Notes under the pieces: generated by a model
Database searches by the model: none
The model's input: only the letters and a program-made list of their open reading frames with translations
What the model was told of the DNA's origin: nothing
DNA from: Polytrichum commune
Taxonomy: Eukaryota; Streptophyta; Polytrichopsida; Polytrichales; Polytrichaceae
Length of the DNA stretch: 64,000 nt
Reading direction: 5' to 3'
NCBI GenBank assembly: GCA_950295325.1
Contig: OX485806.1
Span: forward strand, 5,640,001 to 5,704,000
Shown: positions 22,972-33,803 of the stretch, in pieces
Layout: each line of letters starts with the position of its first letter
How positions within the stretch are numbered: position 1 is the first letter of the stretch
Translations under genes and position numbers: made by a program

Positions 22972-25229
22972 GTAGTGCATGTAGACCCTTAGAATGGGTT
23001 CCTATGGGGTTCCATATAAATAGGGACTTAGGAATAGTAGATGAAACCATGCAAGTGTTGGTCCAATATCATTGAGAGTTTTTCGTAAAGTAAAGTAGAT
23101 GAAACTATTGGTTGAGTTCCAAACCATTAGTTTATGAGAATCAACACAAAGTCATCCATGTTTTCTTCAATTCCTTATATTACCACACACAAAGAGTGGT
23201 GTCAAGCTATTGAAAACCAACTTTCTAGCTTTCCTAATAGGATGGGTGGGCCAAGCTAGCCTTGCATAGGACGATATGGGAATTTAGAGCAGTGGATCGC
23301 ATGTGCATACCATGGTTTGAATCTTAAAACCCTCTCAAAGATAAGTGGAAAGACATAGTCTCAAACATTTCACCCAACTTTCAAAACATGCTATGATACA
23401 TGACAAGCTAATTAGTTGTTAATATAAAGTTTCCTCAAAGAAGGATTAAACCCATGATTTTGTCCCTTTGTGAAGGAGTTTACAAATAACTCTATATCAC
23501 TCATTACTCTAGGTTGCATTTGTTTTCTCTTAACCAATTAAAGACATCCATAATGACTCCCACAATGGGTGTTGATTCAAGTAGAGTAAATTGTTTAAGA
23601 TGGGTGCCCGAAGGTTGCTCTATACACATTCCTTGGAAAAGGGCAATGTCATCAATCCAACGATTTTACAACAACTAGACATGTTGGATGGGTGCATGAG
23701 ATTTGGCCCTAAAAATGTAACCATCTTCACACTCAATACTTGGTTATCAAATACAAAAATCACGAACTAAGAACTACGAAACAAACATATTTGATGCATT
23801 TGTATAATTTTGAGAACATGTTTGAATACCAAGCATGATGTTAGATCATTAAACACATCGTGAACAATGTTTGAATGTGCAAAAGATTGTTGCAATTTGC
23901 AAGATAGATTCATGAATATTCTATACATAGTTTGTCACACTAGAATATAATCCAATTAATCCTCATACCGCTCTATTGTATACTTCTTGTAATTTGGATC
24001 AAACATATTGACAAATCTACTTGTCCTTGAAGCTCAAGCTACTTTCATACAAATACAAGATACCACAAGAAATGGAAGGTATAATTTTGAATGCTAGCTT
24101 GATGTTTGAAGTATTTGTAGATTCCATATATCTTTGAAAATTGCATGAACATCAAAGGCAGAGCTAACTACAAGTAACCACACCAAGGTATGAATGGATT
24201 TGAAATCATGGCCACACTAGTGTGGATAATGAAAAATATTGTGGAATATGAGAATATTATATTGAATGAGATGCTTGTATATTCTCAAACATGTAAAATA
24301 TATATTCACCATCAATAATAAAAACGTGGTCTTGTGTCTCCAAAGCAAGGATGGCCAATTGTACCTTTTTGAGATTGGGATGTTCTTTTGTTAAAGGTTG
24401 CACAATGCATAAGTTAAGTACAACAAGGCTTAAAGATGGGAATACTGCGGCTGGATAGCCGGTCCAACACAAAATAATCCAAGAGCAAATGTCGGAATAT
24501 TTTGAAAATGATAGACCACAATTTGCTAGGATTATTTTTAATTTGCCTTACACATTTGCAAAAATGTTTTAAATTCTCACTATATGAAAGCTTATGTAAT
24601 TTTTAATAATTCATCGTAGAGCATTAGATAGATGAAGCGTTCGTATTATATTCCGAGTTGTCTTTAGTCATCACAATGAATATGAGATGACATGAGATTA
24701 CAAGACTATGTACTAAGAACATGGTCTATGTCCTCGATAACTTTTTGGACCTCAATTCCACAAAGGAGATACACTCATTTGGAATTGTGTTCAACTAGAG
24801 AAAGTTGGTACATGAAACAAAGTACTGTACTACCTCCAAAAATAAATTTGCGACTTGAAAATTATGTGCAAAAGATATGAACAATTTCATCACCCATTTT
24901 CAAGAAGTGAGGTGGTGTGAAGAGAAAATGTGTTATGAACAAAGTTTTGGAGCTTGATTGTGCTAAGAATTAAAAAAAATAAAAATAAAAATAATTATTT
25001 TGTAATTGTGTTAAACTAAGAAAACTTAGACAATCAAACATAGTACCACCTCCAACAAAGCGATTGCAATTTGAAATTGTTATACAAAAGATATGGACAA
25101 ACACAAGAGGACTACCGGGGCTTCATCTCTCAAGTTTACATATCCCACATGGATTGTGGGCACCTCACGAGAAGGAGTTGTATACTAAAACTTACTATTT
25201 GTGTAATGTGAACATCTTTTAATTACCTA
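22972..25229. other. 2.3 kb intergenic DNA, no gene seen
   Basis: No recognisable protein. At about 23,014-23,030 a TATAAATAGGG motif resembles a core promoter, possibly an LTR remnant, but no LTR ends could be defined. Confidence 0.35.
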
Positions 25230-25745
25230 TTGATTTACAACCGTCCCTATCTCTAGAGATACTAGACTATGCCATTTTTTGCTCTTGTAATGCATTTGGA
25301 AATGAGGCTCATTTTGTTTTGAATGTCCCCTATATAACCCCATTAGTGATAAGTTTTCATCACTATTTGAGAACGTAGTTCCAAGGAGCCTCGATATTTC
25401 TTTCAATTAGACCATCAAATTGACATTAGCCTCTATCTCATCTCACAAAAACTACTGCACTCCACCACTCTAGAGAATGAGTTGTTGAATATGAGGCACA
25501 TTTTGTGTTGGAATGTCCCCTATATAACCCCATTAGAAATAAATTTCTAACAATATTTGAGAACGTAGTTCCAAGGAGCCTCAAGTATTTCTTGCAATTA
25601 TACCATCAAGTTGACTAATCCTCTATCACACAGAAGCTACTGCACTCCATCATTAGAGAATTAGCTTGTTTGAAATCACATTGATGTACTTTCAATCCCA
25701 TTAGCCTTTTCGGCTCTTTCTGGACTTTAAAATCAATGCCATTTC
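25230..25745. repeat. dispersed repeat with internal ~190-bp tandem duplication
   Basis: Two successive units (about 25,300-25,490 and 25,495-25,680) share GAATGTCCCCTATATAACCC, GAGAACGTAGTTCCAAGGAG and ACTGCACTCCA. A single diverged copy lies inverted at 42,298-42,620, including the flanking CTAGAGATA-type block and the GACTTTAAAATCAAT border. The family is not recognised. The CCTATATAACC motif could be a promoter element of a retroelement. Confidence 0.75.
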
Positions 25746-27034
25746 ATTAATTGGATATTTATGAACTAACCGAAAATGTAATTTTTTTTCTTAAGTATTG
25801 GGTTTAAAAAAAATTTTATTTTGAAGTGCCGGGGCAACTTTTTGGCACTTTAAATAAGTATGCAACACAATGCTGTTGGACCATTTAACTTATCTGGCAA
25901 CGGTATCAAAGAACATAAAGTTGTTCAACTTTACATCTTAAGTAATGGATTCACTGATCCATCATATATTATCATACAAGTTCTAAGGAATTAATTTCAA
26001 TAGTTTATGTTGATGCGAGTGGTATGTGGTAAGTATTTCAATTGTGACATTCATGAAGTAACCATCCTATTCTTGTACTTGCATGTTATATGCAATTCGG
26101 CACAAAATCCAAGAGAAATATCTATTCGAGCTTGGCACATTTTAGAGGAATAGGCAGTTGATGGTACCTTTTGAGAATATTCCACGTAGTTAATGTGCTA
26201 GCATAGATGCATCCATCAATACATTATATCATTATCTCCTCCATAGAGTTCAACGACATAGCCCTTGGCTTAAGTGTAAATCCAACATTCACCACAATCT
26301 ATTATTTCGGCCATTTACAACTCTAAAGGCCGGTTTACACTATGGACTAGGAAGTCGTCCCAGGATGTTGTAAGAGCGTTGATTGGCTGTTGAATTCATC
26401 CCTGGGCCACTTCAGTTTATACTAAGGAAAAAATGGTAGATGAAGCATGGAGGTCGAGGTCCCCAATATACAATTTTTGAGGCCTGATAAATGCATTGAC
26501 ATGGTCCAACGGATTTTGCGGTGAAAGAAGCAAGAGATGTGGTATGATAGGAAAAGGCAAGGGCCCATGACAAAGAAATGCTCTTATAATAAACTTTTAG
26601 TGAATCTTTTTTTGGAGGCTTAGTGTACAATTCTTCCCACCAGGTAAGGCTCACAAGGCACACTTTTCAACATATGTGTGCTATACTGAATCTTGAGAAG
26701 TAAATCTATCTTTTATGTGCCTTGATCATATCATAGCCCATGAGATATACAAATTTTTCCTTGCCCTACCCCTTAAATTGGCTCCCACATGTTTCACCAA
26801 ACAATGTGGGACATCTAGAACTCAAGAATTCAAGTGCATGTTTGTTTTTTTGGTCTACCCACTGAAATGTTTGTAACGTATTTTTAATTTATGCTAATTT
26901 TGGGGCTTGTAATATATTTTTGGAAAGGTCTTGAAAATACCTTTTCAACGGTATATTACATGCCCCAAAACTTTTAAAAATTATAGTTGTAAAATGGGAA
27001 AGAAAATTTTGTAGTCATTTAGCGATTGTAGATT
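25746..27034. other. intergenic DNA with a solitary Harbinger-type end
   Basis: No gene recognised. At 26,324-26,345 the sequence TAA followed by AGGCCGGTTTACACTATGG resembles the left terminus of the family-E elements, but no matching right end was found. A near-palindromic AT-rich stretch is present around 26,880-26,990 just before the copia remnant. Confidence 0.4.
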
Positions 27035-30000
27035 AGGGTGGGTCGAAGGTATTGGTAAAGTTCAAATTGAGAGATGGGTTGATGGACAATGGTGTCTAGG
27101 ATGCTTGCAAGGGGTACTATATGTACCCAAATTGCGAACTAATTTGTTTTCAATCATAGTTGTGGCACACATAGGTTGGTTACAATATACAAGAGGGATG
27201 GTTGCAGTCTCATTGACGATGACAGAATAGGGAAGGAAGTCGTCACTAGATTTCAATCCGGTAAGCTTTATAAGCTTCATATACGAGCAATAGGCAACCT
27301 AACTAACTCCAAAGCAACCTCCAAAGCCCTTAAGACATAGTCTCTACAAACTTGGCACAATCAGTTTTGTCATTTGAATAATGACTACGTGAAAACCATT
27401 GCAACCATTGTGACTGGACTTAATCTACGATCTACTCAAGACGAGGATTGTTTTTGTGAGGGATGTGTGTATGGAAAACAACATCGATCAACCTTCAACA
27501 TGGTACCATGCAAATTGTGGTCAACAAAACTGGGCACATTCATACACATGGACTTGTGTGGTCCTATGGCAACTATTTCTTTTGGTGGTGCTAGCTATTT
27601 CATCATTGTGAAGGACGATGCGAGCATATATATATTTATATACTTTTTGGCTCATAAGTCTGAGGCACTCACCAAGTTTCAATCCGTGGAGAAAGAGATC
27701 CTACGAGATATGAAAGTTCAAGTGAACCGCATCATGATAGATCATGGAGGCGAGTTCTCGAGAAAAGATTTTCAACAATACACTACAGAGCAAGGGATCA
27801 AGCACAAATTCTCAACACCATATGCACCTGAACAGAACGGTTATATAGAGAGGAGCAATCGAACCGTAGTTGAAGCAGTGCGAAGTCTTCTACATGCCAA
27901 AAATCTTCCACTTGGACTCTGGGTAGAGGCTGCTGCTATAGTAGTACATGTTCTCAATCGATCTGTGAACAAGAGACTCAACAACCCGACACCATATGAG
28001 CTTATTTACAAGGTATGACCAGACGTATCTTATTTTCATACATTTGGATCTGATGCATATAAACATATTCCAAAACAACTTCGCTCTAAATTAGAGGCTA
28101 AGAGTGAGAGACTTGTTTTTGTTGGATATGAGTATGAAAGGAAAGCGTTTAGGGTTTGGCATCCAAGGACTCGAAAAGTTTCAAGTATTGTTGATCTTGT
28201 AGTTCACGAAGATAACATTTGCACAACCTCTGCAACTAATGTTCCTCAGAACCCCGCGGCAATCAACATTTCATTTCCAACCCTAGACAATGTGGTAGCT
28301 CCGATACCGGTAGCTCTTATTCCCGTTCTCCAACCCTCAGATGACAGTTCACAAGAACTAGGTTCCCACAACATGCCAAGAGAGGATGTACCACTTGCAG
28401 CTATATTTCAACACAGATTCAGGTTCAAGTTCATAAACAACCCCTATTGATCTACATGTTCAGACTCCACTACACACCACTAATTCTGATTGTGATCCTT
28501 ATGACATTACTCGGACAATCTTTACTCATATCAATGACACATCATCCAGTTCATCCCCAGAGTCAGTTCTCGTGGTTACTTCCACATTCAGAACCAAACA
28601 ACCTCCTCAATGATTTGGGGAATGGGTCTATGATGAACATAAGAGTATCAGAGATGCCATGAGTATTTCAGAAGCCTACATGGCTTCTACATCCAGAATA
28701 CAAGAACCCACTTTTTACCAAGAAGCTATGTCTCTACCAGAAGTCAAACTTTGGCTGAAAGCCATGAAGACAAAAATTGAGTCTTTAAAGGTCAACAAGA
28801 CATGGAAGCTGGTAGCTCTTCCTCGAAGATGACGCACTATCAAAAGAAAATTGGTTTTTAAGGTGAAATATAAGCCTTCTGGACATATTGATAAGTATAA
28901 AGCATGTCTGGTTGCGAAAGGATTTTCGCAAATCGCAGTGGTGGATTATGGCGACACATATTCTCGAGTAATTAGGTCAGATTTTATGAGGACAATATTT
29001 GCCACAACAGCTCACTCTAATCTCCATACGAGACAGTTTGACATTTGTACTGCTTACCTCAACAATCCACTGGACAAAATTATTTTTATGGTTCAATCAG
29101 AGAGGTTCATTGACAATGAGTATCTTGAATTTTTCTGTTTACTCTTGCGATGCCTCTATGGACTAAAACATGGTGCTCGTCAGTGGAATAAAAAATTCGA
29201 CACATGTTGTAAAAAATATGATCTCATCCCATTAGAAGCCGATCCTTGCGTTTATAGGAGTAAGTTGGATGATCTTACTTTGCTTGGCATTTTGGTCGAC
29301 AATGGCTTGATTCGTTCTGATCATCCATACAAGCTAGATGTTATCATGCTTCATCTCAGCACAAAGTTCAAAGTCAGCCAAGGAGATGGTGCCTATTATG
29401 TTGGTTTCGAAGTTATACGTCGCAAAGAAGCAAGGATCGTTTTTCTTCACCAGATAAGATACATCAATGTAGTGCTCAAACGGTTTCATATGATTGATCG
29501 CAACCTTGTTTCAACACCTGCTGACCCTCACGTTCATTTGTCCATACAATCAGGTGACTCTGTATGCAATGCACCAATTTCCGTTCCTCATAAGGAAGCC
29601 GTTGGCTGCCTTATGTTCGCATCAATGTTCACTCGCCCAAACATATATATCATATGCAGTGCACACGGTAGCTAAATATGCCGAATGTCCTCGACAGATG
29701 CGCTGGACAGCTATCAAGCGAATTTTTCGTTATCTTAAAGGGACAACTGATTATGGTTTGCTATATAAACAATGTGCTTGTGCACCTGTACTTACAGGTT
29801 ATTGCGATTCGGAATACGGAGGTGACATTGATAACCGCAAATCACGAACAGTATACTTGTTTAAATTCAATGACAACTTAATTGTTTGGAACTCACATTC
29901 GTAGAAGTGCACGGCTGTAAGTACTACAGAAGCAGAATGTATTGCAGCTTGTGCAGCCACGAAAGAAGTTGTCTGGCTCAGTCGATTACTGGGGACTTTC

Positions 30001-30338
30001 GGTATCGACTTCACCAAACCAACATTGATTCGTAGTGATAACCAGTGCTATACGTCTTGTGAAGAATTCCGAATTTCACAAGCATACTAAGCACGTGGAC
30101 ATCCAATATCACCTTATATGAGGTCAGTTTCAGGATACGGTCATAGACCTTGAATATATTCTAACAACGTTACAAACTGCTAATATTTTGACAAAGGTTT
30201 TACCACATGAACCATTCGAATTGTTTCGCAAACATTTACACATGGTGGCAAGAAGCTCCTTACCTCTGAAAGACTCTTTTCTCTGCAGTGGGAGTCCATG
30301 CACAAGCAGTGGGAGTACCACTTCAACATGAGACCACT
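27035..30338 (+). pseudogene. Ty1/copia retrotransposon pol, 5'-truncated and decayed
   Basis: The order protease end/GAG-pre-integrase, integrase, reverse transcriptase, RNase H identifies a copia element. The first readable motif is LYVPKLRTNLFSI (~27,105-27,150) and the pre-integrase His/Cys part ends at CEGCVYGKQHR. An integrase core ORF (27,374-28,015) keeps the three acidic positions in contexts HMDLCGP, IDHGGEF and NGYIERSN. The RT ORF (28,851-29,675) keeps FDICTAYLN, but the YVDD catalytic box reads LVDN. RNase H continues in another frame (SRLLGTFGIDF, RSDN). There are several frameshifts and stops, and gag, protease and the 5' LTR are missing. It is dead and old. Confidence 0.93.
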
Positions 30339-30438
30339 CCAGTGTTACTTACCGTCAGATGGTCACTTATTAAGTGGGAGAAATGGGATCTACATCATAC
30401 CCTAATTCATGACCTAATACTCATTGAATCAGTGGGAG

Positions 30439-30677
30439 TGTTGAACATATAATTTATAGATTCAATGAGTAGTATTGTAGTATCCACGTGGCAATTCAGT
30501 GACAACTAAATTGACACGGTTTACAAATTCAATGAGCAGTATTGTAGTATCTACGTGGCAATTCAATGACAGCTAGATTGACATGTCATCACACTAGTAG
30601 TTAGTAGGTTTGAATAATCAGATTCCCGCTCTTTCTAGATCCCTTACCAATCATATAGAGAGATGAGCTTAGACTTA
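30439..30677 (+). repeat. partial copia 3' LTR, cut by a later insertion
   Basis: A purine-rich AGTGGGAG tract precedes TGTTGAAC, the usual TG start of a copia LTR. Within it a ~60-bp segment is tandemly duplicated: GATTCAATGAGTAGTATTGT and ATTCAATGAGCAGTATTGT, each followed by AGTATC-ACGTGGCAATTCA. The LTR is interrupted at the TTA target of the Harbinger-type element, and any remaining LTR would resume after 33,388. No 5' partner LTR was seen. Confidence 0.65.
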
Positions 30678-30832
30678 GGGTTGCTTTACACTACGGTGGA
30701 GAAGTGCACCGGTCGGTCAAGAACTTTCGCCCAAGACATGGTTGTTTGAGGCGAGGGATGGTATGCCGGAGAAGATGAAAAGACAATAAAATAATGCCTT
30801 AAGAAGTCTTGACCGGCCGTAGTGTAACCACC

Positions 30833-31243
30833 TAAGGTAGGGGTGGCTATTTCCGTCCAAATTTCAGATGTGCCTAGTTGGGATGTTGAAACTATTTTTT
30901 TTATAAATTTTGAGCGCTCCGCAAAGCTGGTGCAAGAGCAACTATGAAAAAATCAAAAATTTCCGGCATGTTTATGACTTCCTACAAAATTTTAAAGGAA
31001 ACCTTGTAGAGTGACCAACACCCGCACATAGGGTACGTGGTATATCCACATGGTGGATTTCTAAAACCGACCATTGGCAACATTAAACCGACCGTTGGCA
31101 GCCAATGAAATGTTGGCAGCGCTGTGAACGGTAAAAGCACCTTGATAGGTGCTTTTGTAAACCCAGGTAAAAACACCTTAAAAGGTGCTTGCGACATAGG
31201 GGTCGACTTTAGGACCCGCACGGAAATTGCCACCCCTACCTTA
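30833..31243. mobile_element. MITE with TAAGGTAGGGGTGGC ends
   Basis: The 411-bp element has ends TAAGGTAGGGGTGGCTATTT and AAATTGCCACCCCTACCTTA, inverted and followed inward by CCGT motifs. The interior includes the short repeats GACCATTGGCAAC/GACCGTTGGCAGC and AGGTGCTTTT. It is non-coding. Confidence 0.7.
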
Positions 31244-31527
31244 TAGGAGAAGTGTATTGGACAACTTCACCAACAGGAGAAGTCCCCTGGACTACTTCAC
31301 AAAACGGTCAAAGCCGGCCATAATAGAGACCTTACCCCCTAAATGACCATTGTATTGATAATTAAATTATATTGATAAAAATAAAATGTATATGGCAATG
31401 TTTTAGAACTTCTTTCATGATAATAATTTATTTGAAAATGTTCCACCTCTATAATACATCCAAATTAAGGTAAATAAGTAGGTAACATTATCTTCTTATT
31501 GATTTTTTTAAAAATAACATGTTGGTA

Positions 31528-32294
31528 TAGTCCAACCTCGTTAATACGACACTCGTTTATACGACACCCTCAATATTACGACACATTTTTACGAGACCAA
31601 ACTTTTTAGTTCAAAGCTCCCTCTTTTATACGACTACAACACTCGATAATGCAACATATAGAATCTCCATTTTGTCATATTAAAGAGGTAGTTAATGCTA
31701 GAATTCCTTTCATCTATATATTGTACATCTAAAATACATCCATTTTCACTTGGGAACTACTTGGGAACTTCACTTATTGTTGGGAACTTAATGGTAATTA
31801 GGGTTACTAGTGTAGAATGGACATGGTTAGGGGAGAGTGGCCTCCTGCCTAGTATGTTGCCTTGTACAATACACGGGTGATATGGTATCACCAATATCTT
31901 GATGCTAAACGTCATGCATCATTGTTGTCTAGTTTCTTATTAGAGAACTCTTTGTATATTGGTGTTAATGAAATTATTAGTTTCCAAAAGTTAGATGGGA
32001 ATTTAGATAAGATGACAATTGCTAACTTGGGTAGGCAACACCAAAGATCTTTGGACTCTTATTTTAAGAGTTCATGAGAATATTTGTAATTGTTTGGAGT
32101 TATAAGTTATTATTTCATACCATCTATATTGCTTAAACTCGTTGTATATATATTTTAAGCTCATATTACTTATGTTTTCATATTCCCTCAATAATATGAC
32201 AACTTTACGTCATTTGTCATATTGAGAAGACGACACCTCGATAATACAACTTTTTTGTATTTCCCAAAAATGTCATACTAAAGAGGGAGGACAA
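31528..32294. mobile_element. pogo/Tigger-type element 1 (Tc1/mariner group), TA flanks
   Basis: The left end TAGTCCAACCTCGTTAATAC and the inverted right end GTCATACTAAAGAGGGAGGA are of the pogo type seen again at 48,588 and 53,081. TA flanks both sides. Sequence repeats CGACAC/GTCATAT units internally. The ORF 31,862-32,077 (+) may be a C-terminal transposase remnant like that at 48,862-49,077, but I cannot prove it. It is non-autonomous or decayed. Confidence 0.7.
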
Positions 32295-32910
32295 TAGTGC
32301 AAAGATTTCTCTCTGGGCGACCACACCCCCTTACGTTTCATAACCACGTGTGATTAAAGTTTGCTACCCTATATTATATGCCATATATAATTTTGAAAAT
32401 TATGATATTTTTTCTACATATGCATAACCATTGATAATATATTATATATATATATTTTTTGAAATTTGTGAGCATCTTAATTTTTTAGTAATTGTTTTAG
32501 TTCAATTTTGTGTCATTCTAGTTAAAAACGGTATGTTTTATAAATTTTATCAAAAAAAAATCATCAAATTTGGTTATTATTTTTGTACTATCTAATAGAT
32601 ACCGTGTATATCTACTCATGAAAAACAATTGATGAAAATTTGACCCATTTTGGTGATGCTTTATGTAGAAAGTAGATTTTATTTATCTCACGGGGTGTTC
32701 AACTTGACAATGGAGTGCACCCCCCGAGAGATTTCTTTAAGGAAGAAATATTTTATTGAAGTTGGAGTTCTCCGGAGGCCAAGTTTCTTGTCCGAGGCTT
32801 TAAGGTTGCCTAAGAAACTCGACCTCCGGAGAACTCTCCTTGGAAAAAGTGTGGCCACGTTGCCAACCATGTCATTTTTTCAACCATGTACAAAGTTCTC
32901 CACCAAGAAG

Positions 32911-33115
32911 GCACCACGGGCCTTGGCTTGGTGGTTAGGGCTCATGGCCCCCAATGAGGAGGCTGTGGGTTCTATTCCCCATGCCGGCGTGGTGCTCACC
33001 GCCTTAGTCCACCCAACTATGGTGGGGGGTCCTTGGACCTTGTTGTATGGGTACCTCAAAGCCCTTTGGGGGGATACCATGTCCGGTATCTTCAAGGCAC
33101 TAGTGGCTAGCTAGG
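32911..33115 (+). mobile_element. tRNA-derived SINE
   Basis: A tRNA-like head contains an A-box-like TTGGTGGTTAGGG (32,928-32,940) and a B-box-like GGTTCTATTCC (32,969-32,979). The ~30-bp spacing is right for an RNA polymerase III internal promoter. The body that follows is GC-rich, unlike its surroundings, and ends near GGCTAGCTAGG. No clear poly-A tail or target duplication could be set. Both boxes deviate from consensus, so it is not a functional tRNA gene. Confidence 0.6.
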
Positions 33116-33385
33116 AACTAGTATAGTGTGTCACTATAGTGTCCATCCTCGAAAGGGGAGAGTAGTATTGTCCCAATGTCCCCTTGTCCAGTGGGCATCG
33201 GGTCATTGGCATTACGAACGGACACTTTATTCACGCCGGCCCCTTGCTAAAAAGGGACCGGAGTTTCTATCTATCTTCTCCACCAAGAGTGTCCAAGAGT
33301 GTCGTCAGTGTCAAGCCAATCAAATTTCAGAATTCCCCTAGAATTCTTGACCGGAGGACTTCTCCACCGTAGTGTAAAGCGGCCC

Positions 33386-33803
33386 TTAGTTTTGCGTGTG
33401 TTTTTTGAGTTTGGATAGTAGAAAAGCTATGGCGTTGTATGAACTTGTATGCAATAAACTTATGCTGTTTTCCAATCATTGCTGTGTTTCTTTCTGCAAA
33501 ACCATTCACCCTCACTGTCGATCTCTTGTGAAAAGGAAGATGCTAATTTCTGTTGCGTTGCAACGAATGTCACCACACTTGAGCATTGGGCAGTGATAGG
33601 TTGCAATTGTTCCTCTTGAGTGATAACTACTCTGTGCGATTATCAGCTATATCTACCGTTGACTCTAAGCTTCTCAGATCCACTTTGGCATTGATAGGGA
33701 AGTGTGTTTCCTTCACAGGGCATTTCTAGAATCTCTTTTAGCTGATTTCCAGCATCCAACCCTAGGTCGCGCTGTTCTGGTTTATGTGGTCTCGTGTGCA
33801 AGG
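33386..33803 (+). promoter_or_regulatory. upstream region and leader of the HET-domain gene
   Basis: Only 418 bp separate the transposon's terminal base from the start codon. A splice acceptor-like TTTCCTTCACAG lies at about 33,707-33,718, and the reading frame stays open from there to the ATG without an upstream in-frame ATG. A spliced leader is therefore possible. No TATA box was recognised. Part of this stretch could be the remainder of the disrupted copia LTR. Confidence 0.4.

Larger units (their letters stand above)
30678..33385. mobile_element. 2.7-kb composite Harbinger-type element, TTA TSD
   Basis: The left end GGGTTGCTTTACACTACGG and right end CCGTAGTGTAAAGCGGCCC are inverted, continuing through TGGAGAAGT/ACTTCTCCA and CCGGTC/GACCGG. 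TTA flanks both sides (30,675-30,677 and 33,386-33,388). It interrupts the copia LTR. Inside are a MITE (30,833-31,243), a pogo-type element (31,528-32,294) and a tRNA-derived SINE (~32,911-33,115). An internal inverted end at ~30,832 (GTAGTGTAACCACC) also pairs with the left terminus, so a minimal 155-bp element is an alternative reading. No Harbinger transposase is seen inside. Confidence 0.75.

Noticed and set aside
27374-29904. copia element as potentially active
   Set aside because: The RT catalytic box reads LVDN, frames are broken, gag, protease and 5' LTR are missing, and the 3' LTR is interrupted.
30678-30832. Minimal 155-bp Harbinger MITE ending at 30,832
   Set aside because: Its right flank is TAA, not the TTA of the left flank, whereas the 33,385 end has TTA and longer terminal complementarity; kept only as an alternative.
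32928-32990. Functional tRNA gene
   Set aside because: A and B boxes are imperfect and the cloverleaf arms cannot be completed; the GC-rich body continues past it, as in a SINE.
33702-33803. Longer 694-codon version of the HET-domain protein starting at 33,702
   Set aside because: The codon there is GTG, an acceptor-like site lies just after it, and the first ATG in frame (33,804) has a strong context.
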